Shown: positions 34,348 to 42,989, counted from the stretch's first letter. The stretch is DNA of 64,000 nt from Hymenobacter psychrotolerans DSM 18569 (GCF_900142395.1 NZ_FRAS01000004.1:124001-188000); one strand, 5' to 3'. Made by a program: numbers and translations. Notes: generated by a model not told the origin, from the letters alone.

Positions 34348-34548
34348 CAGGTAAAAAGAACGTCATTCCGAGCATGTGGCGCATTAAGCCAGTGTGCGCA
34401 GCCGCAGCCGAGGAATCTTGCTAGTGTGGTAATGACTACCACCACAACCTCAGCACGCGAGATTCCTCGGCTTCGCTCGGAATGACGTTCTTTTTACCTG
34501 TCACCTGTCACCTGTCACCTGTCACCTGTCACCTGTCACCTCATCACC
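34335..34548. repeat. Nested inverted-repeat element with a 7-bp tandem array
   Basis: Arms 34343-34373 and 34475-34505 are perfect 31-bp complements carrying GAACGTCATTCCGAGC. Inside are CCGAGGAATCT and its complement. The right side continues as six copies of ACCTGTC (34496-34537). Bases 34335-34352, which contain the comB stop, recur inverted at 34531-34548, next to the stop of the convergent MazG-like gene. No coding content. Confidence 0.85.
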
Positions 34549-34551
34549 ACC

Positions 34552-34878
34552 TCACCGCAGCTTCTCGTTGTTGCGGTGGCGGTCGGCGTCGCGCTGGGTT
34601 TTCTTGGTTAGGTTGCGTTGCAGGGCGTCGGTGAGGTTGATGCCGGTCTGGTTGGCCAGGCAGATGACCACGAACAGCACGTCGGCCAGTTCATCGGCCA
34701 GCACCTTGTCTTTGTCGGATTCCTTGAACGACTGCTCGCCGTACTGCCGGGCAATGATGCGGGCCACTTCGCCGACTTCCTCCGTGAGCATGGCCATGTT
34801 GGTCAGCTCGTTGAAATACCGGACCCCGGTGGTCTGAATCCACTGGTCAACGGTCTGCTGGGCTTCTTCGATAGTCAT
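34552..34878 (-). CDS. MazG-like nucleotide pyrophosphohydrolase
   Basis: A 108-residue single MazG-type domain, likely hydrolysing nucleoside triphosphates to monophosphates for nucleotide-pool cleaning. The metal-binding motifs are LTEEVGEVARII (EExxE) in helix 2 and ADELADVLFVVICLAN (ExxD) in helix 3. The C-terminus is basic (KKTQRDADRHRNNEKLR). Length fits the small all-alpha NTP-PPase branch rather than two-domain MazG. It is flanked on both sides by nested inverted repeats and follows dtd in the same direction. Confidence 0.87.
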   Translation of the reverse strand: MTIEEAQQTVDQWIQTTGVRYFNELTNMAMLTEEVGEVARIIARQYGEQSFKESDKDKVLADELADVLFVVICLANQTGINLTDALQRNLTKKTQRDADRHRNNEKLR

Positions 34879-34880
34879 GG

Positions 34881-35112
34881 GAGAGTAACTGAGTAGGGGA
34901 GTAACTGAGTAAAGAGTAGCCGAGTGGTTGGGTAAGGGAGTAACTGCTGTTACGCAGCGGCAGTAGCGCGAACTTTGTAGTTCGCGTATCCGCGCCGTTC
35001 AAACGATTCCAGCGGCGCGGGGGCGCGAACTACAAAGTTCGCGCTACTGCCCCCAACGCTCTGCGAAAGCCGGAATAGGCCTACTCAGTTACTCCATTGC
35101 TCAGTTACTCTC
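34881..35112. repeat. Nested inverted-repeat element between dtd and the MazG-like gene
   Basis: Core arms 34959-34986 and 35024-35051 are perfect 28-bp complements (GCGCGAACTTTGTAGTTCGCG type), with an inner CCGCGCCG/CGGCGCGG pair (34990-34997/35013-35020). Outer arms 34881-34911 and 35082-35112 are complementary except for a 6-nt middle and contain GAGAGTAACTGAG, which at the right end is the last codons and stop of dtd. No coding content. Confidence 0.85.
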
Positions 35113-35553
35113 AGGCGAATCCAGCACGATGGTAACGGGGCCGTCGTTGAGCAGCTCCACCTGCATATCGGCCCCGAACTCGCCGGTAGGTACGGGCTGG
35201 CCCAGCAGCTGCTCCAGCTGCCGCACAAACTTCTCGTAGAGTGGCACGGCAATGGGCGGCGGCGCGGCCCCGATGTAGCTGGGGCGGTTGCCTTTGCGGG
35301 CATCGGCCAGCAGCGTAAACTGGCTCACTACCAGCACCTGGCCCTGTACGTCCTGCACCGAGCGGTTCATCTTGCCGTCCTCATCGGAGAAGATGCGCAG
35401 CTGCGTGAGCTTACGGGCCATCCAGTCGAGGGAGGCGGGTGTGTCGGTGGGGGAGAAGCCGGCCAGCACCAGCAGCCCCGGCCCAATCTGGCCCGCTACG
35501 CGGCCTTCGATGGTAATGCTGGCGTGCCGGACACGCTGAATAACAGTACGCAT
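35101..35553 (-). CDS. dtd: D-aminoacyl-tRNA deacylase
   Basis: A 150-residue Dtd, which hydrolyses D-aminoacyl-tRNA and mischarged Gly-tRNA(Ala), acting as a chirality proofreader in the cytoplasm. MRTVIQRVRHASITIEG at the start, the SQFTLLAD motif (catalytic region), KGNRPSY, and the C-terminal LLNDGPVTIVLDSPE with the cis-Pro GP dipeptide are all present. Length is normal. The last four codons and stop lie in the arm of an inverted repeat. Confidence 0.95.
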   Translation of the reverse strand: MRTVIQRVRHASITIEGRVAGQIGPGLLVLAGFSPTDTPASLDWMARKLTQLRIFSDEDGKMNRSVQDVQGQVLVVSQFTLLADARKGNRPSYIGAAPPPIAVPLYEKFVRQLEQLLGQPVPTGEFGADMQVELLNDGPVTIVLDSPESN

Positions 35554-35584
35554 AGAGGAGAATCAGCAAAGGAATACCCGGCCG

Positions 35585-37186
35585 ATGACGCCCCCGCCAC
35601 CGTGCCTCACAAGCAAAACTAGCATCTTGCGGCCTCTCTCATTACTTTATCTGGTGCTGTTTCCGTTTCGTGCTTCCGCATTCTGGGTGTTGCTGCTGGC
35701 GTTGCTGGCTGTAGTGGCCGTGCGCCTGCACGGCCTGGCCCACGTGGCCCTGCCAGACTACGACTCGGTGCGGAACTGGCAAATCGTGCGGGAAGTGGCG
35801 CACGGCGACCTGCGCAACCTGTTTCATCACGGCAGCCCCGGCTTCTCGCTGGTGTATGCGCCCGTGGCTTGGCTCACGGCCGACTACCGCGTGTTCCAGC
35901 ACCTGAACGCGCTGGTAGCGGTGGCGGCGCTGCTGTGGCTGGTGCAGCTGGTGCGGCAGGAGCTGCGGCTGGCGGGTTGGGAAGCGGCGCTGCTGCTGGT
36001 GTTTGCGGGCACGTCCGTGTTTCTCACCTTCTCGGGCCGCGACTTTACGCCCGGTTCCTGGAGCCTGCTGCTGTTCGTGGGGCTGCTGCGGGCGCACTAT
36101 CAGCGGCTGCGGCAGCCTGGTCCGGCGGCGTTGCTGCGCGTGGCGGTATGGCTGGCGGCCGGGCTCAGCATCAACTACAAGTTCCTGCTCACCCTCCCGA
36201 TTCTGCTGTTGCTGGAGCTCCTGCACGGCGGGCGGCTGCTGTGGCAGCCGCACAATCTGGGCCGGGTGGTGGCCGTGCTGCTCACGCCCTACGTGCTGCT
36301 GGGCGGGCTGGGCGCAGTAGGTGGCGTGCCCTGGTACCGCTGGGAAGCCGTGTACTACAACCTCGTGTTTCCGGGAGCCAGCAATGCCGCCAGCCGCGCC
36401 GGCCACCTCCGCTTCGATGGGCTCTACTACCTGCGCTTTCTGTGGGATTTTGAGTCGCCGGTGCTGCTGCCGGTGCTGGCAGCGGGCCTAGCGGTGCTGG
36501 CGTGGCGCTACGGACGCCGGCGGCAGCTGCCTTCCCTGGCGTTGCCCTGGTATCTGGCGGTATGGGCCGGCTGCTACCTGGCCGGCATGTCGTTGCTGCT
36601 GAAAGCGCCGCGTGGGCTGCTGCTGGCGTATCCGCTGCTGTATGTGCTGGCGTTTCTGCTGCTGCGGCAGCTATTCGGCACAAGCAAAGCCACTGGCCGG
36701 GCGTTGCTGGCTGTAGTCGTGGGCTTTGCCGGCCTGCTGAATCTGTACCGGGTACACCGCGAAATCTATGCCTACGCACCTACCCGCTACGGCCAGGTGG
36801 CGGCGTGGCTGCACCAGCACGAAGCGCGGCCGGTGCGGGTACTCAGCACCGTCAGCCTGGGCCTGGCTCCTTTCCTGCGGGATGCAGACACGGTAGCCGT
36901 AGCCATGAGCGACGCGCACCTCCGCGAGCTTCGCCAGGGCCGGTACCGGTACGTGCTGCTCGATGCGGCGTGGCAGGTAGCCGGGGCGCCGCCCTTCTCT
37001 TCGCTGGCCGGGCAGACGCCGGTAGCGGCCTGGCCCGAGCCGCTGCTGGTTTCGCCGCTGCTGTTTCTGGAGCATTCCGAGTACACCGGCCTGGGCTACG
37101 CGCCAACTCTGGCCCGCCAGCGCGCCGCCCGCCTCGACTCCCTGCAGCTTCGCCTCTACCGTTTGCCCGGAGGTATTCGGCCATAA
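35585..37186 (+). CDS. Polytopic membrane protein, probable GT-C-type glycosyltransferase
   Basis: A 533-residue integral membrane protein with about ten to twelve hydrophobic segments, Leu/Ala-rich. The first loop after TM1 has LPDYDSVRNWQIVREVAHGDLRNLFHHGSPGFSLVYAP; an acidic pair such as DYDS at this place is typical of GT39/PMT-like GT-C enzymes, which use polyprenyl-linked sugars. TFSGRDFTPGSWSLLLFVGLLRAHYQRL and NYKFLLTLPILLLLELL fit that fold too. The C-terminal about 130 residues look soluble. Family assignment is by architecture, not a firm match. Monocistronic, divergent from dtd. Confidence 0.6.
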   Translation: MTPPPPCLTSKTSILRPLSLLYLVLFPFRASAFWVLLLALLAVVAVRLHGLAHVALPDYDSVRNWQIVREVAHGDLRNLFHHGSPGFSLVYAPVAWLTADYRVFQHLNALVAVAALLWLVQLVRQELRLAGWEAALLLVFAGTSVFLTFSGRDFTPGSWSLLLFVGLLRAHYQRLRQPGPAALLRVAVWLAAGLSINYKFLLTLPILLLLELLHGGRLLWQPHNLGRVVAVLLTPYVLLGGLGAVGGVPWYRWEAVYYNLVFPGASNAASRAGHLRFDGLYYLRFLWDFESPVLLPVLAAGLAVLAWRYGRRRQLPSLALPWYLAVWAGCYLAGMSLLLKAPRGLLLAYPLLYVLAFLLLRQLFGTSKATGRALLAVVVGFAGLLNLYRVHREIYAYAPTRYGQVAAWLHQHEARPVRVLSTVSLGLAPFLRDADTVAVAMSDAHLRELRQGRYRYVLLDAAWQVAGAPPFSSLAGQTPVAAWPEPLLVSPLLFLEHSEYTGLGYAPTLARQRAARLDSLQLRLYRLPGGIRP

Positions 37187-37223
37187 AAAAGCAGCGCGGC
37201 TACCCAGGTGGGAGCCGCGCTGC
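37185..37223 (-). terminator. Terminator of the SGNH/FadL operon
   Basis: 10-bp stem GCAGCGCGGC/GCCGCGCTGC with a 13-nt loop; on the minus strand it is followed by six T. Confidence 0.75.
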
Positions 37224-37247
37224 CGCTGACTAGTGAGCGTGCCGAAC

Positions 37248-38612
37248 TTAAGGGTTTACCTTGGTCGGCAGGTCATTTACGTTGAGCAGAGGGATATTGG
37301 CGCCGTACGTCTCGTTGATGACCCGCAGGAAGGTATTAGCCAGCAACGCGTTGCCGCGGGGCGTGAGCGTGTAGCCATCAAGCGAGTAGAAGTTGCCGCG
37401 CACCAGCTCCGACGTGTACGGCACGCCGTTCACGTTAATCTGGTCGGCCACCTGCTGGAACAGCGCAGTATTCACGTCGATAAGCGGCTGCTTGAACGTG
37501 TTCTGGTTGAGCGTGCGCAACTCGTCCCGGTACAGCGTCATGGCGCCATTGATACGCGAAAACTCGATGTAGTCCAGCACGTCGCTGCCGCTGACGGGGT
37601 TTTGCTCGTCGCCGTAAGGCACAGTCTGCGGCGCACCCGTCGTTGACTCTAAACGGCCGATACGGCGCTGCCCGGCCGGCAAAATGTAGTCTTCACCGGA
37701 TACCGGCTGTACTGCTCCGTTGAAAGCCCGCACGTACAGCGTATAGGCCGGACGATTGGTGCTGGTACGCAGCCGCTCCTGCAGGTTGAGGCCATTGTTG
37801 AGACGCAGCACCGGCAGCGTAGTCAGAGCCGGAGGCAGCGCAATAATGCCCTGGCGGCCGTTGGCGGTGAGCTGCGTAAGCAGCTGACGGGCGTTTTGGG
37901 CCATGGTGCTGCCCGAAGGCAGCGGGCCGCAGCTGCCGCCGCTCACCACGTACGGCAACACGTCATCAAGCCCGGCGAAGAACGTGAAAAACGTAGCGTT
38001 GGGGCTGGCGGCCGTTACTACCTGCAGGTAGGAGCTGTTGTTGGCGGCCGGCAGAATCCGCTCGAAATACGGGTTGAAAAGTCCTACGCGGGTCAGGTTG
38101 GCCGCATTGCCTAGTCCCGGGGTGGCAATCTGGGTCAGGCGCAGGCCCGGTACGCCCAGGTTCTGCGGCAGCGTGGTAGCAGCCCGCGGATACTGGTACA
38201 CCGTATCGGCTCCGTTGCAGCCTGCCGCATTGATGAAGCGGCCCAGCGTAGAAGCGGCCGGTACCCGGCGGGTAGTTGGCAGCCCGTTTTCCTGCAGGCT
38301 TACCAGCGTCAGGTAGCCCGTGCCGTTGCCTTCTTCCAGCAGCGGCAATGAAAACTCAGCATCCGGATTCACCAGCGCAAACTGGTTGGCTAGCATGTTG
38401 GCGTAGGAGTAGGTCTGGCTTTGGCGCGTCAGGCCGCCGTCGGCGTAACCAGCCGTGTAGGAGTCGCCAACGGCGAGGTAGCGCGTCAGGTTGAGGTTGC
38501 CGCTGCTGGGCGCGGGCTCGTTCTGGTCGGGCGAGCAGCCGGCCAGCGTCAGCAGAACCGTAGCAACCGCCGGAAGTGCCGTGCGGCTAAGGGAAGAGGA
38601 GAAAATGCGCAC
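37248..38612 (-). CDS. SGNH/GDSL-family lipoprotein with altered catalytic blocks
   Basis: A 454-residue predicted lipoprotein (lipobox LTLAG-C26). Block I is YLAVGDSYTAGY, with nucleophile Ser51. Block III, where GxND is expected, reads FFAGLDDVLPY. Block V, where related proteins have DGxHxTPRG, reads SLDGYTLTPRGNALLAN, with Thr at the expected catalytic His. So the Ser and Asp positions look intact but the His and the oxyanion Asn do not. The protein may be inactive or use other residues. It lies 46 bp downstream of a FadL-type porin, a common pairing in Bacteroidota that suggests outer-membrane lipid handling. Confidence 0.82.
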   Translation of the reverse strand: MRIFSSSLSRTALPAVATVLLTLAGCSPDQNEPAPSSGNLNLTRYLAVGDSYTAGYADGGLTRQSQTYSYANMLANQFALVNPDAEFSLPLLEEGNGTGYLTLVSLQENGLPTTRRVPAASTLGRFINAAGCNGADTVYQYPRAATTLPQNLGVPGLRLTQIATPGLGNAANLTRVGLFNPYFERILPAANNSSYLQVVTAASPNATFFTFFAGLDDVLPYVVSGGSCGPLPSGSTMAQNARQLLTQLTANGRQGIIALPPALTTLPVLRLNNGLNLQERLRTSTNRPAYTLYVRAFNGAVQPVSGEDYILPAGQRRIGRLESTTGAPQTVPYGDEQNPVSGSDVLDYIEFSRINGAMTLYRDELRTLNQNTFKQPLIDVNTALFQQVADQINVNGVPYTSELVRGNFYSLDGYTLTPRGNALLANTFLRVINETYGANIPLLNVNDLPTKVNP

Positions 38613-38658
38613 TGTTGGTCAGGCGTTAAATGAAACGGGAAACGGGCCGCAGCCCCTG

Positions 38659-39915
38659 CTACTGCTGGGTGGCGCGCGAAGCGCGGCCGCCGAATGAATA
38701 CGAAACCCCCACTGCCGCCGTGTGCACGGCCGTGCGGTAAGTACCATCAATGCTGCTGATGGCTTCGCGCGCAATGTTCACGCGGGCCCGCCGCTCACCG
38801 CCCCGCGAGTAGCTGTAGCCCATATCCAGCAGCAGGTTGGGCTTAATGGCCAGGCTCAGGCCCAGCGAGCCGCCAATCAGGTTGGCATCGGGCAGGTCAG
38901 CCGTAATGTATTCATCGCGCACCGGCGTTTCGTCGTAGCTGAGGCCGGCCCGCAGCGTCAGGGTGGGCGTTGCGGTATACTCAGCGCCAACCCGGAACGC
39001 CATAGCGTCTTCGTAGCGCCGGCCCGACGTAACGCGGCTGGCGTTGTCCAGCTCGAAGTTGAGCGAATCGTAGCGGCTCCAGCTGGTCAGGTTGAAGTCG
39101 AACGTCACCAGCAGGTTCTTGGTCATGCGGTCAGCCAGGCCCACCGACAGGGTAGAAGGCAGCTCGATATCCGTCCGGAAGCCAGCCGAAGTCGGGAAAC
39201 GGCCCGCATCAATGGCCGGCACGCCGGAATACGTGGCTTTTCCGTTGTCCATCTTCAGCGTAACCGGCGTGCGGAAGCTGATGCCGAACGACAGGTTGTC
39301 GGCGGTGCGGCCATACAGGCCGATGTTGGCGCCGTAGCCGTTGCCGCTGCCTTCAAACAGCGCCTGCGTCGAACGGTTGTCGTACTGGCCCAGGGCGCGG
39401 GACTGGCGCAGGTCGCCGTAGGCGTAAATGAAGCCGGCCCCTACGCTGAAGTTGTCGTTGATCTGGTACGCCACAGTGGGCTGCACGTACACCGTGGCCA
39501 GGCGGGCTTCCTGCACCACGCTCCGGCCTTCCCAGTCGCCGGGCCACACCGTCTTGTAGCCGAAAGGCTGATTGATGCTCAGGCCGACGCTCACTTTGGG
39601 CGCTACGCGCGAGGCGGCGTAGAAGTAGCCGCTGGGTTGCGGCTGCAGTTCCTGGCGTGTCTGGCGGCGCGAGTCGGTGCCTACAAACGACGACATGCGG
39701 GCCGTGCCCATGCCGCCCACGCTTACATGCAGCAGCGAGTCGAGCAGGCCGATGGCGCCGGGGTTGTAATACATTACGGCAATGTCGCGGGTGTAGGCCG
39801 TGCTGGCCCCGCCCAGGCCCAGCAGCCGGGCGCTCTGCGGCCCCGACTGGAAACCACCCGCCGCGGCAGACATCGAAAGAAACAACAAACCAGAAGAAAG
39901 GTAGCGACGCGTCAT
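38659..39915 (-). CDS. OmpP1/FadL/TodX family outer-membrane transporter
   Basis: A 418-residue barrel of the long-chain fatty acid/hydrophobic compound transporter family. The start at 39915 (MTRRYLSSGLLF) is supported by a -7 box at 39950-39943, which would lie on top of the upstream ATG at 39945. After the signal peptide comes GGFQSGPQSARLLGLGGASTA, the FadL-type N-terminal hatch, then AVMYYNPGAIGLL, INQPFGYKTVWPGDWEGR, and AYGDLRQSRALG, with alternating barrel strands to the end (GVSYSFGG). Operon with the SGNH lipoprotein. Confidence 0.9.
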   Translation of the reverse strand: MTRRYLSSGLLFLSMSAAAGGFQSGPQSARLLGLGGASTAYTRDIAVMYYNPGAIGLLDSLLHVSVGGMGTARMSSFVGTDSRRQTRQELQPQPSGYFYAASRVAPKVSVGLSINQPFGYKTVWPGDWEGRSVVQEARLATVYVQPTVAYQINDNFSVGAGFIYAYGDLRQSRALGQYDNRSTQALFEGSGNGYGANIGLYGRTADNLSFGISFRTPVTLKMDNGKATYSGVPAIDAGRFPTSAGFRTDIELPSTLSVGLADRMTKNLLVTFDFNLTSWSRYDSLNFELDNASRVTSGRRYEDAMAFRVGAEYTATPTLTLRAGLSYDETPVRDEYITADLPDANLIGGSLGLSLAIKPNLLLDMGYSYSRGGERRARVNIAREAISSIDGTYRTAVHTAAVGVSYSFGGRASRATQQ

Positions 39916-39942
39916 GCAGACTAGGTTTCGGACAATAGGCCG

Positions 39943-39950
39943 CAAAGGTA
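39943..39950 (-). promoter_or_regulatory. -7 box of the FadL/SGNH operon
   Basis: Minus strand TACCTTTG, exact consensus, 27 bp before the ATG at 39915. Confidence 0.5.
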
Positions 39951-40120
39951 GCGCAATGGCGTGATTAAGTGGTTAAGTAATTGAGGGATTAAGAGCCTAT
40001 CCGAAAAGCCGGAGCGTGGGAATAGCCTGACTACCGGCCCGGGAAAGCCGCTCACAAGCAGAGCACCCCGGTTGCTGCACCGAAGTGTTGTGCCAAAGCG
40101 CGGCATAGTATTGGGTTGCT

Positions 40121-41182
40121 TCAGCGCTTCACGCCCAAGCTGTCGAGGGTACGCTGGTAGCGGCGGGCGTTGCGCTTGTGGTCGGCGTAGGTTTCGGCGA
40201 AATCGGAGAAGCCGCTGAAGTCGGGGCGGGCGCAGAAAAACAGGTAGCGGTGCGCCGCCGGCTGCAGCACGGCATTCAGGCTCTGGCGGTTGGCAGAGGT
40301 GATGGGGCCGGGCGGCAGGCCTTTGTTCTTATAGGTGTTGTAGGGCGAGTCCACGAGCTTGTCGCGGTTGAGCACGCGCTTCACCCCGAAGTTGCCAATG
40401 GCCCAGAGCAGCGTAGGGTCGGCCTGCAGGCGCATGCCGCGCCGCAGCCGGTTCAGATACACGCCCGCAATGATGGGCTTGTCCTCCTTTTTGGCGGTTT
40501 CGCGCTGCACAATGCTGGCCAGCACGTGTACTTCCGTAGGCGAAAGGCCCAGCGAATCGGCACGCTGCCGACGTAGCGGCGTCCAGAACCGGCGGTGCGT
40601 GGCCGCCGCCGAATCCAGAAACGTGCGGGCCGACGTGTTCCAGAAGAGGCGGTAGGAGCCGGGCAGAAACAGGGTCAGAATGGTGGTGGTGTCAAGCTGG
40701 TAGCGGCGCTGCAGAAACGCGTTGTCCTGCAGCAGCCGGCGCAGCTCCAGCGAATCGGCTTCCAGCTGCCGGCTGATCTGGCGCGTAAGCTGGGGCTTGT
40801 ATTTGAAGGCATCGAGCGTGAAAGCCACCGTATCCTGCCGGCCCGTCAGCAGCATATCCAGCAGCTTGGCATTGCTGAGGCCGACTTCCAGGCGGTAGCG
40901 GCCGGGCTTCACCTGCCGGGTGTAGTTGCGCCGGGCCGCCAGCCACTCAAACGTAGTTGGGTCAAGCAACAGCTCCTGCCGCCGCAGCGAGTCGCGCACC
41001 GCCTCATAGGAAGCGCCCGTTCGGATATAAAGGTAAGCCGGCCCGTATGGCGACTGAGCAACGTTGGGCTGCCACAGCACGCGCCATGCGCCGTACAGCG
41101 CCGCGCCGCCCACCAGCAGCAACACCAGCAGGAGCCAGAGCGCCACCCGGCGACGAACGGAAGAACGAGAGGAAACAGTCAA
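40121..41182 (-). CDS. mltG: Endolytic murein transglycosylase MltG
   Basis: A 353-residue YceG/MltG protein, an inner-membrane-anchored enzyme that cleaves nascent glycan strands and helps set their length. One TM helix is at about 13-35, a LysM-like subdomain follows (AYLYIRTGASYEAVRDSL), then the catalytic YceG domain: LASIVQRETAKKEDKPIIAGVYLNRL with the catalytic Glu in QRE, MRLQADPTLLWA, and SPYNTYKNKGLPPGPITSA. All key blocks are intact. Confidence 0.94.
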   Translation of the reverse strand: MTVSSRSSVRRRVALWLLLVLLLVGGAALYGAWRVLWQPNVAQSPYGPAYLYIRTGASYEAVRDSLRRQELLLDPTTFEWLAARRNYTRQVKPGRYRLEVGLSNAKLLDMLLTGRQDTVAFTLDAFKYKPQLTRQISRQLEADSLELRRLLQDNAFLQRRYQLDTTTILTLFLPGSYRLFWNTSARTFLDSAAATHRRFWTPLRRQRADSLGLSPTEVHVLASIVQRETAKKEDKPIIAGVYLNRLRRGMRLQADPTLLWAIGNFGVKRVLNRDKLVDSPYNTYKNKGLPPGPITSANRQSLNAVLQPAAHRYLFFCARPDFSGFSDFAETYADHKRNARRYQRTLDSLGVKR

Positions 41183-41211
41183 ACGGACAGAATAAGCAGG
41201 TTAGGCAATGC

Positions 41212-41219
41212 CGTAAAGA
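41212..41219 (-). promoter_or_regulatory. -7 box of mltG
   Basis: Minus strand TATCTTTA, 29 bp before the ATG. A GC-rich hairpin (41222-41246) lies just upstream and may end transcription from the regulator gene, although it lacks a T-tract. Confidence 0.35.
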
Positions 41220-41299
41220 TAACGGCTGCCCGGGGAGGGCAGCCGTCGGCGTGAGGTGTAAGAAACCGTAGCAGTAGAGCTGGCGGCCTGAACTGATAA

Positions 41300-42784
41300 T
41301 TAGCCACCGTTCACCAGCGCATTGATGGCGTCGGCGGCCTCGCGCAGGCGCTGGCGGCGCGCAATTTCCACGGGAGGCGCCGCCCTGACTTCGCAATCGG
41401 GAATGGAGCACCGCTCACAGGTCTCATTTACACGCTTCTGAATGATGGCCGGATCATCGAGAAACTGAATTTTCTGCCGCAGGTTATCGTCGCAGAGCAG
41501 GCCCACGGTTACGCTCACGGCTGGCTCACCGGGGGCGCCCGCCCGTGCCAACGACAAACACAAATACTCGTCCTCGTTGGGGTAGCGCGAGCGTTGGGCC
41601 CCGATGCTGAAGGCTGGCGTTTCGAGCTGTGCCTTGTGCCGGGCCTCCTGAATCAGCCAGATGGCAATCCAGCGGCGGCAGTAGTGCTCGTGCAGCTCGT
41701 TGCCGTGCGGGTTGTGCAGCCGCGAAAGGTGCAGCTCCTTGCTCAGCAGGTAAGCCGACTCCGCATCGGGCTGGTCGAAGCGCAGGAAAAACAGGCTCTG
41801 AATACCGAAATAGCGCGGCAGCAGGTTGGTGATGCGCTGCATAAACATCTCCGGCGACACATCATACTTGGTCAGCATGGCCTGCAGACGGGCTGGTTGC
41901 CAGGTCATCTGCCCGAAAAAGTCCTGCAGGTCGCGCACCAGGCTTTCCTCCTCCATCAGCAGCGCGCCGGCAAAATAGGAAGCCTTGAAGTTGTTGAGCA
42001 CCTCATCGAAGGAATGCACCGGGAAAGTAGCATTCACGTAGGGGCGCTCTTTCAGGCCGAGGTAGTTGAAGGCAACTTCGCGGCCCAGCACGAAGGCTTC
42101 CTGCGCTTTGCTCAGGCCCGGCCGCAGCAGCAGCGTGCGGGTTTTGGGCTGAAACACGGACCGCAGCCGGCCCAGTGAGGCGTATTCGGCCAGCTTCTGC
42201 CGGTCGAGCGTGTAGCCGTATTTTTCCGCCAGCACCCGCTCCAGCTGCCGGGTGTCGAAGGGGGCCTGCGTGTTGAGGTTCTGCTCGCCGCAGAAAGTGC
42301 GCACGTCCTGCTCCAGTTCCTCAAAATAGTTGTCGTGCATCTCCTGGTAGGAGCGCAGCGCCGCCAAAAAGAAGCTTTCCTGGCGCATTTCGTAGTTGCG
42401 CGCTATTTCGAAGATGGTACTGATGAAGGCGTTCATCTTGGCCGGCGCATCCGCAATCAGCTCCACAATGCGCAGTGGGTCCAGCCCGAACATCTCCAGC
42501 GGAAACTCCTTCAGCAAATCCGACTGCAGCAGCTCCGAAATCGGCTCCAGCCGCCGGCTCAGCGTCAGGGAAGTGAGCTGGTCGTAGCTGACACCCAAGA
42601 CCTTGCTCAGGCTCAGAATTTTATCGGCCTTCGGGTATTTTTTGCCCTTCTCAATCTCATTCAGGTACGATATCGAAACGTCGCAGGCGCGGGCCAGCTC
42701 GGCGGGAGTGAAGCCGCGTTCCTGGCGCAGCTCCCGCAGTTTCAACCCAAAAATCAACCGGACAACCTGGCTGTGACTTAGCAT
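41300..42784 (-). CDS. XRE-family regulator of the RamB/short-chain acyl-CoA sensing type
   Basis: A 494-residue transcription regulator. The N-terminal helix-turn-helix (LRELRQERGFTPAELARACDVSISYLNEIEKGKKYPKADK) is at about 15-60. A central ImmA/IrrE-like region follows but without a clear HExxH zinc motif (AQEAFVLGREVAFNYLGL). The C-terminal part resembles the DUF2083 domain of short-chain fatty acyl-CoA regulators and has a Cys cluster (CERCSIPDCEV). In actinobacteria the related RamB controls aceA/aceB. Here the gene diverges from aceB, so control of the glyoxylate shunt is likely. The start at 42784 (MLSHSQVVRL) is the family-like start; the frame is open upstream. Confidence 0.82.
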   Translation of the reverse strand: MLSHSQVVRLIFGLKLRELRQERGFTPAELARACDVSISYLNEIEKGKKYPKADKILSLSKVLGVSYDQLTSLTLSRRLEPISELLQSDLLKEFPLEMFGLDPLRIVELIADAPAKMNAFISTIFEIARNYEMRQESFFLAALRSYQEMHDNYFEELEQDVRTFCGEQNLNTQAPFDTRQLERVLAEKYGYTLDRQKLAEYASLGRLRSVFQPKTRTLLLRPGLSKAQEAFVLGREVAFNYLGLKERPYVNATFPVHSFDEVLNNFKASYFAGALLMEEESLVRDLQDFFGQMTWQPARLQAMLTKYDVSPEMFMQRITNLLPRYFGIQSLFFLRFDQPDAESAYLLSKELHLSRLHNPHGNELHEHYCRRWIAIWLIQEARHKAQLETPAFSIGAQRSRYPNEDEYLCLSLARAGAPGEPAVSVTVGLLCDDNLRQKIQFLDDPAIIQKRVNETCERCSIPDCEVRAAPPVEIARRQRLREAADAINALVNGG

Positions 42785-42945
42785 AAGCAATAGGACGTGC
42801 AGCGGACTGCGCGCATGAGAAAGTACGGAGAGGACGGACGGGCAGGAAAACAGGCGTCTAGCGTATGCAGCTGCCTTGCGCTTTCTGTCATTTACCCAAG
42901 ACAGAAGTGCGCAAAGCAACGCAAAATCAAAGGCTTATAAAAATT

Positions 42946-42977
42946 AGCGAATTTTCGCTTGTTTAGTAAAATTCGCT
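42946..42977. promoter_or_regulatory. Candidate operator in the aceB/regulator divergent region
   Basis: AGCGAA-TT-TTCGCT (42946-42959) is an inverted repeat, and a further half-site AATTCGCT lies at 42970-42977. The first overlaps the -33 of the aceB promoter and the second lies between -33 and -7. Similar GCAAA half-sites lie further upstream (42911-42926). Confidence 0.45.
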
Positions 42978-42989
42978 GAACTATGTTTG
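42959..42989 (+). promoter_or_regulatory. aceB promoter
   Basis: TTG (42959-42961), 20 nt, TATGTTTG (42982-42989): exact Bacteroidota consensus spacing and -7. The predicted leader is about 45-50 nt to the ATG at 43041. Confidence 0.6.

Noticed and set aside
34496..34537. ACCTGTC tandem repeat as a phase-variable switch of a gene
   Set aside because: It lies between the stops of two convergent genes, not in a promoter or coding frame, so a switching role is not supported.
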